Assembly (NCBI RefSeq): GCF_018343695.1
Contig: NZ_JAGYPJ010000001.1
Span: 693,001 to 757,000, forward strand
Direction of reading: 5' to 3'
Source of the DNA: Lederbergia citrisecunda
GTDB lineage: Bacteria > Bacillota > Bacilli > Bacillales > Bacillaceae_C
Length of the DNA stretch: 64,000 bases
Part shown: positions 62,174 through 64,000 of the stretch, piece by piece
Layout of the letters: every line of letters begins with the position of its first letter
Position numbering within the stretch: position 1 is the stretch's first letter
Notes under the pieces: model-generated
What the model was told of the DNA's origin: nothing
The model's input: only the letters and a program-made list of their open reading frames with translations
Database searches by the model: none
Made by a program: the position numbers and the translations under genes

Positions 62174-62215
62174 TTAAATCGTACCTTCGAATTAAAGGAG
62201 AATAAGGAGTCCAAT

Positions 62216-63085
62216 ATGACATTTTCAGATTATGAATTGCTCGTTGTCCTTGCAAAAGAATCAAATATGAGAAAAGCTGCTGAAAAGCTATTTGTTTCTC
62301 AGCCTGCTTTGTCACAGAGGTTGCAAAATATAGAGAAGCAGTGGGGAGCAAAATTATTTATTCGAACACAAAAGGGCGTAATCCTCACTCCATCTGGAGA
62401 GATGGTTGTTAATTTTGCTGAAAAAATGCTGGAGGACAAAGAACGTGTATATGAAGAAATACAAGAGCTTAACACTAAAGTGCATGGAACATTGAAGATT
62501 GCATGTGCATCCATTGTCGGTCAAAACTGGCTTCCTAAAGTACTGAAACAATTTGTAAGCGCTCATCCTCACGCAAAGATATCGTTGATTACGGGATGGA
62601 GTAGTGAAATTTTGAAAAATCTATATGAAGGAGAAGTTCATGTAGGAATTATAAGAGGAGCAACCGATTGGAAAGGTGAAAAGTTTCATTTGTTCGAAGA
62701 TAGCCTTTATCTTGTTGATCGGGAAATAAGTAAGATAGAAGAAGTCATGGAAACAGATAGGCCATTCATTCAATTTAAAAGTGATTCAAATTATTATCAA
62801 GAAATTCAAAATTGGTGGCATAGGCAGTTCCAAACAGTGCCAAAACGTACGATTATTGTAGATCAAATCGAAACGTGTAAACAAATGACTTACAATGGAA
62901 TTGGGTACGCAATATTACCTGCGATCACATTGACGGGCTCGGAAAAAGATGTTTATAAAATACCACTAATGGATGAAAAAAATAATCCGATAAAAAGAGA
63001 TACATGGCTTTTAGGATATGAATCCGCCTTTGAATTAAAACAAGTTAAGGCGTTTTTGGAGATTGTACAAAAATATTTGAAATAA
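62216..63085 (+). CDS. ccpC: LysR family regulator CcpC
   Basis: 289 residues. N-terminal LysR HTH (about 5-62: YELLVVLAKESNMRKAAEKL, FVSQPALSQRLQNIEKQWGA) and a periplasmic-binding-like effector domain (about 90-285: LKIACASIVGQNWLPKVLKQ, VGIIRG). CcpC (YkuM) represses citB and citZ and is relieved by citrate. The assignment rests on the ykuL-ccpC neighbourhood and the closeness of the HTH to the CcpC type. The ATG follows AATAAGGAG at good spacing. Confidence 0.87.
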   Translation: MTFSDYELLVVLAKESNMRKAAEKLFVSQPALSQRLQNIEKQWGAKLFIRTQKGVILTPSGEMVVNFAEKMLEDKERVYEEIQELNTKVHGTLKIACASIVGQNWLPKVLKQFVSAHPHAKISLITGWSSEILKNLYEGEVHVGIIRGATDWKGEKFHLFEDSLYLVDREISKIEEVMETDRPFIQFKSDSNYYQEIQNWWHRQFQTVPKRTIIVDQIETCKQMTYNGIGYAILPAITLTGSEKDVYKIPLMDEKNNPIKRDTWLLGYESAFELKQVKAFLEIVQKYLK

Positions 63086-63150
63086 GCATATAAGAACTTT
63101 TTTCTACCGTTTTCGTCTACATATATATAGGGTTTAACAAGGGGGCAATC

Positions 63151-64000
63151 ATGAGCAATATCAAAAAAATACCAATATCTTTATTGTTCTTATTTTTAAT
63201 GTGGCATATATTTTATACACCTTCCATCTCTGCGGCAAATACTTCTATTGAATTATCCGTTCAAGAAGGATATGAGGGGATGATAAAAAGCGGGAGAGGC
63301 TTTCCTATCAAAATTAAGTTGAAAAATATTGGTCCGGATTTTAATGGAGACATGTTGATTTCTTTTTCGAGTGACTATAATCTGGGTGGAGCGAAAGCAG
63401 TAAAAGTGGACCTCCCAAAAAATAGTGAAAAAATATATGAAGTCATTATGCCGGGAACTTCTGTAAATTATTCAAATTTAAATAAAGAAAATATATCCTT
63501 ATATGAAGGTAGTTGGAAAAAGGGGAAAAAGATTTCGACTGTTGGAAAAGGAAAATTAACATATCGCACTATTGAAGAAAACCAAGCAACTATTGGACTG
63601 ATTAGTGAGAATCCAGATCGATTAAAAGAATTACAGCTCATTAAATTAAATGGAAAACAACCTAAAATCATTCATTTAACGAAAGAAAATATTCCTAATG
63701 ATGCGATAGGACTGCAATTTTTTGATTATTTAGTTATAGATGACTATTCTGTATCAGAATTATCTGAAAAACAGCAAAAAGCTGTTATTGGCTGGATCAA
63801 TGGAGGTGGAGCATTAATTACTGGTGCATCCGCAAAAGCTCAGCATGCATGGGGTGAGCTTGAGCCCTTCCTACCGATGCAAGTATCCCATAAAGAAAAA
63901 ATTAAGGATTTGTCTTTTTTACAATCAATAGAGAATGAGCCATCTTTTACTACTCTTGAAATACAGGCTGGGGATGTAGCTAAGGATACAGTAATAAAAC
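63151..64000 (+). CDS. Secreted or membrane-anchored protein of unknown function, partial (3' end missing)
   Basis: The frame is open from ATG 63151 (behind AAGGGGG) to the window end, 283 codons. A signal peptide or signal anchor (KKIPISLLFLFLMWHIFY, with TPSISAAN as likely cleavage zone) is followed by a beta-rich extracytoplasmic domain (about 30-130: GRGFPIKIKLKNIGPDF). A Rossmann/class-I-amidotransferase-like segment follows (about 145-235: FDYLVIDDYSVSELSEKQQ, AVIGWINGGGALITGAS). This layout is seen in large uncharacterised bacillus proteins, but I cannot name the family. It is probably monocistronic or leads an operon beyond the window. Confidence 0.75.
   Translation, partial: MSNIKKIPISLLFLFLMWHIFYTPSISAANTSIELSVQEGYEGMIKSGRGFPIKIKLKNIGPDFNGDMLISFSSDYNLGGAKAVKVDLPKNSEKIYEVIMPGTSVNYSNLNKENISLYEGSWKKGKKISTVGKGKLTYRTIEENQATIGLISENPDRLKELQLIKLNGKQPKIIHLTKENIPNDAIGLQFFDYLVIDDYSVSELSEKQQKAVIGWINGGGALITGASAKAQHAWGELEPFLPMQVSHKEKIKDLSFLQSIENEPSFTTLEIQAGDVAKDTVIK

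Overview
The window is a low-GC chromosomal segment from an endospore-forming member of the Bacillaceae. Two alpha/beta-type small acid-soluble spore proteins, a Spo0E-type phosphatase and a squalene-hopene/sporulenol cyclase point to a spore former. GGAGG-type ribosome binding sites, TTG/GTG starts, CcpA-type cre sites, CtsR boxes, HPr with Ser46 and a yybP-ykoY riboswitch all fit Bacillus. Several blocks (terC/ykoY, ktrD, clpE-ykvI, ykvS, ptsHI, cheV-ykyB, ykuJ-ykuL-ccpC) match genes I recall from one part of the Bacillus subtilis chromosome, so this looks like a syntenic backbone with inserted metabolic islands. The species cannot be named from sequence alone.

Layout. 1-3016: partial sqhC (minus), a DUF2515 protein and a small membrane protein. 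3092-9194: mtlD standing alone, a polar amino-acid ABC transporter (binding lipoprotein, permease, ATPase), an auxin-efflux-family carrier, a membrane-anchored protein of unknown function and a short-chain dehydrogenase. 9212-13467: xylose module, with divergent xylR (ROK) and xylAB around an operator, a promoter and a cre. 13492-17871: OsmC-type protein, M42 peptidase, small-molecule kinase and prfC. 17917-19786: a complete group IIC intron placed exactly behind the prfC terminator. 19897-20728: a 16-unit, 52-bp tandem array. 20809-30382: SASP, RND pump, ArsR-type regulator with MFS pump (shared palindromic operator), Mn riboswitch with terC, SASP, ktrD, ddh. 30644-38082: B12-binding radical SAM enzyme, acyltransferase, Spo0E-like protein, sugar-isomerase-like protein, SMP-30 lactonase, DinB and SDR. 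38146-38362: a second tandem array with a similar 50-52 bp pitch. 38467-49429: clpE with CtsR boxes, ykvI, lipoprotein, CPBP protease, ykvS, a MoxR/DUF58/DUF4129 cluster and ptsHI. 50218-58756: a hexuronate-type catabolic island (two Gfo/Idh/MocA dehydrogenases, VOC protein, GntR regulator, uxuA, mannonate reductase, aldo/keto reductase, then SDR and a beta-hydroxyacid dehydrogenase) with an upstream cre. 58790-64000: cheV, ykyB, a small ORF, ykuJ, ykuL/darB, ccpC and the start of a secreted protein.

The genes fit together as a carbon-catabolite network. PtsHI generates the HPr signal used by CcpA; cre sites sit before xylA and before the hexuronate island; CcpC adds citrate-cycle control. 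The most unusual material is non-coding: two unrelated arrays with nearly the same ~52-bp pitch and internal dyads, three copies of a 200-300 bp dispersed repeat, and an intron inserted at a terminator without damage to any gene.
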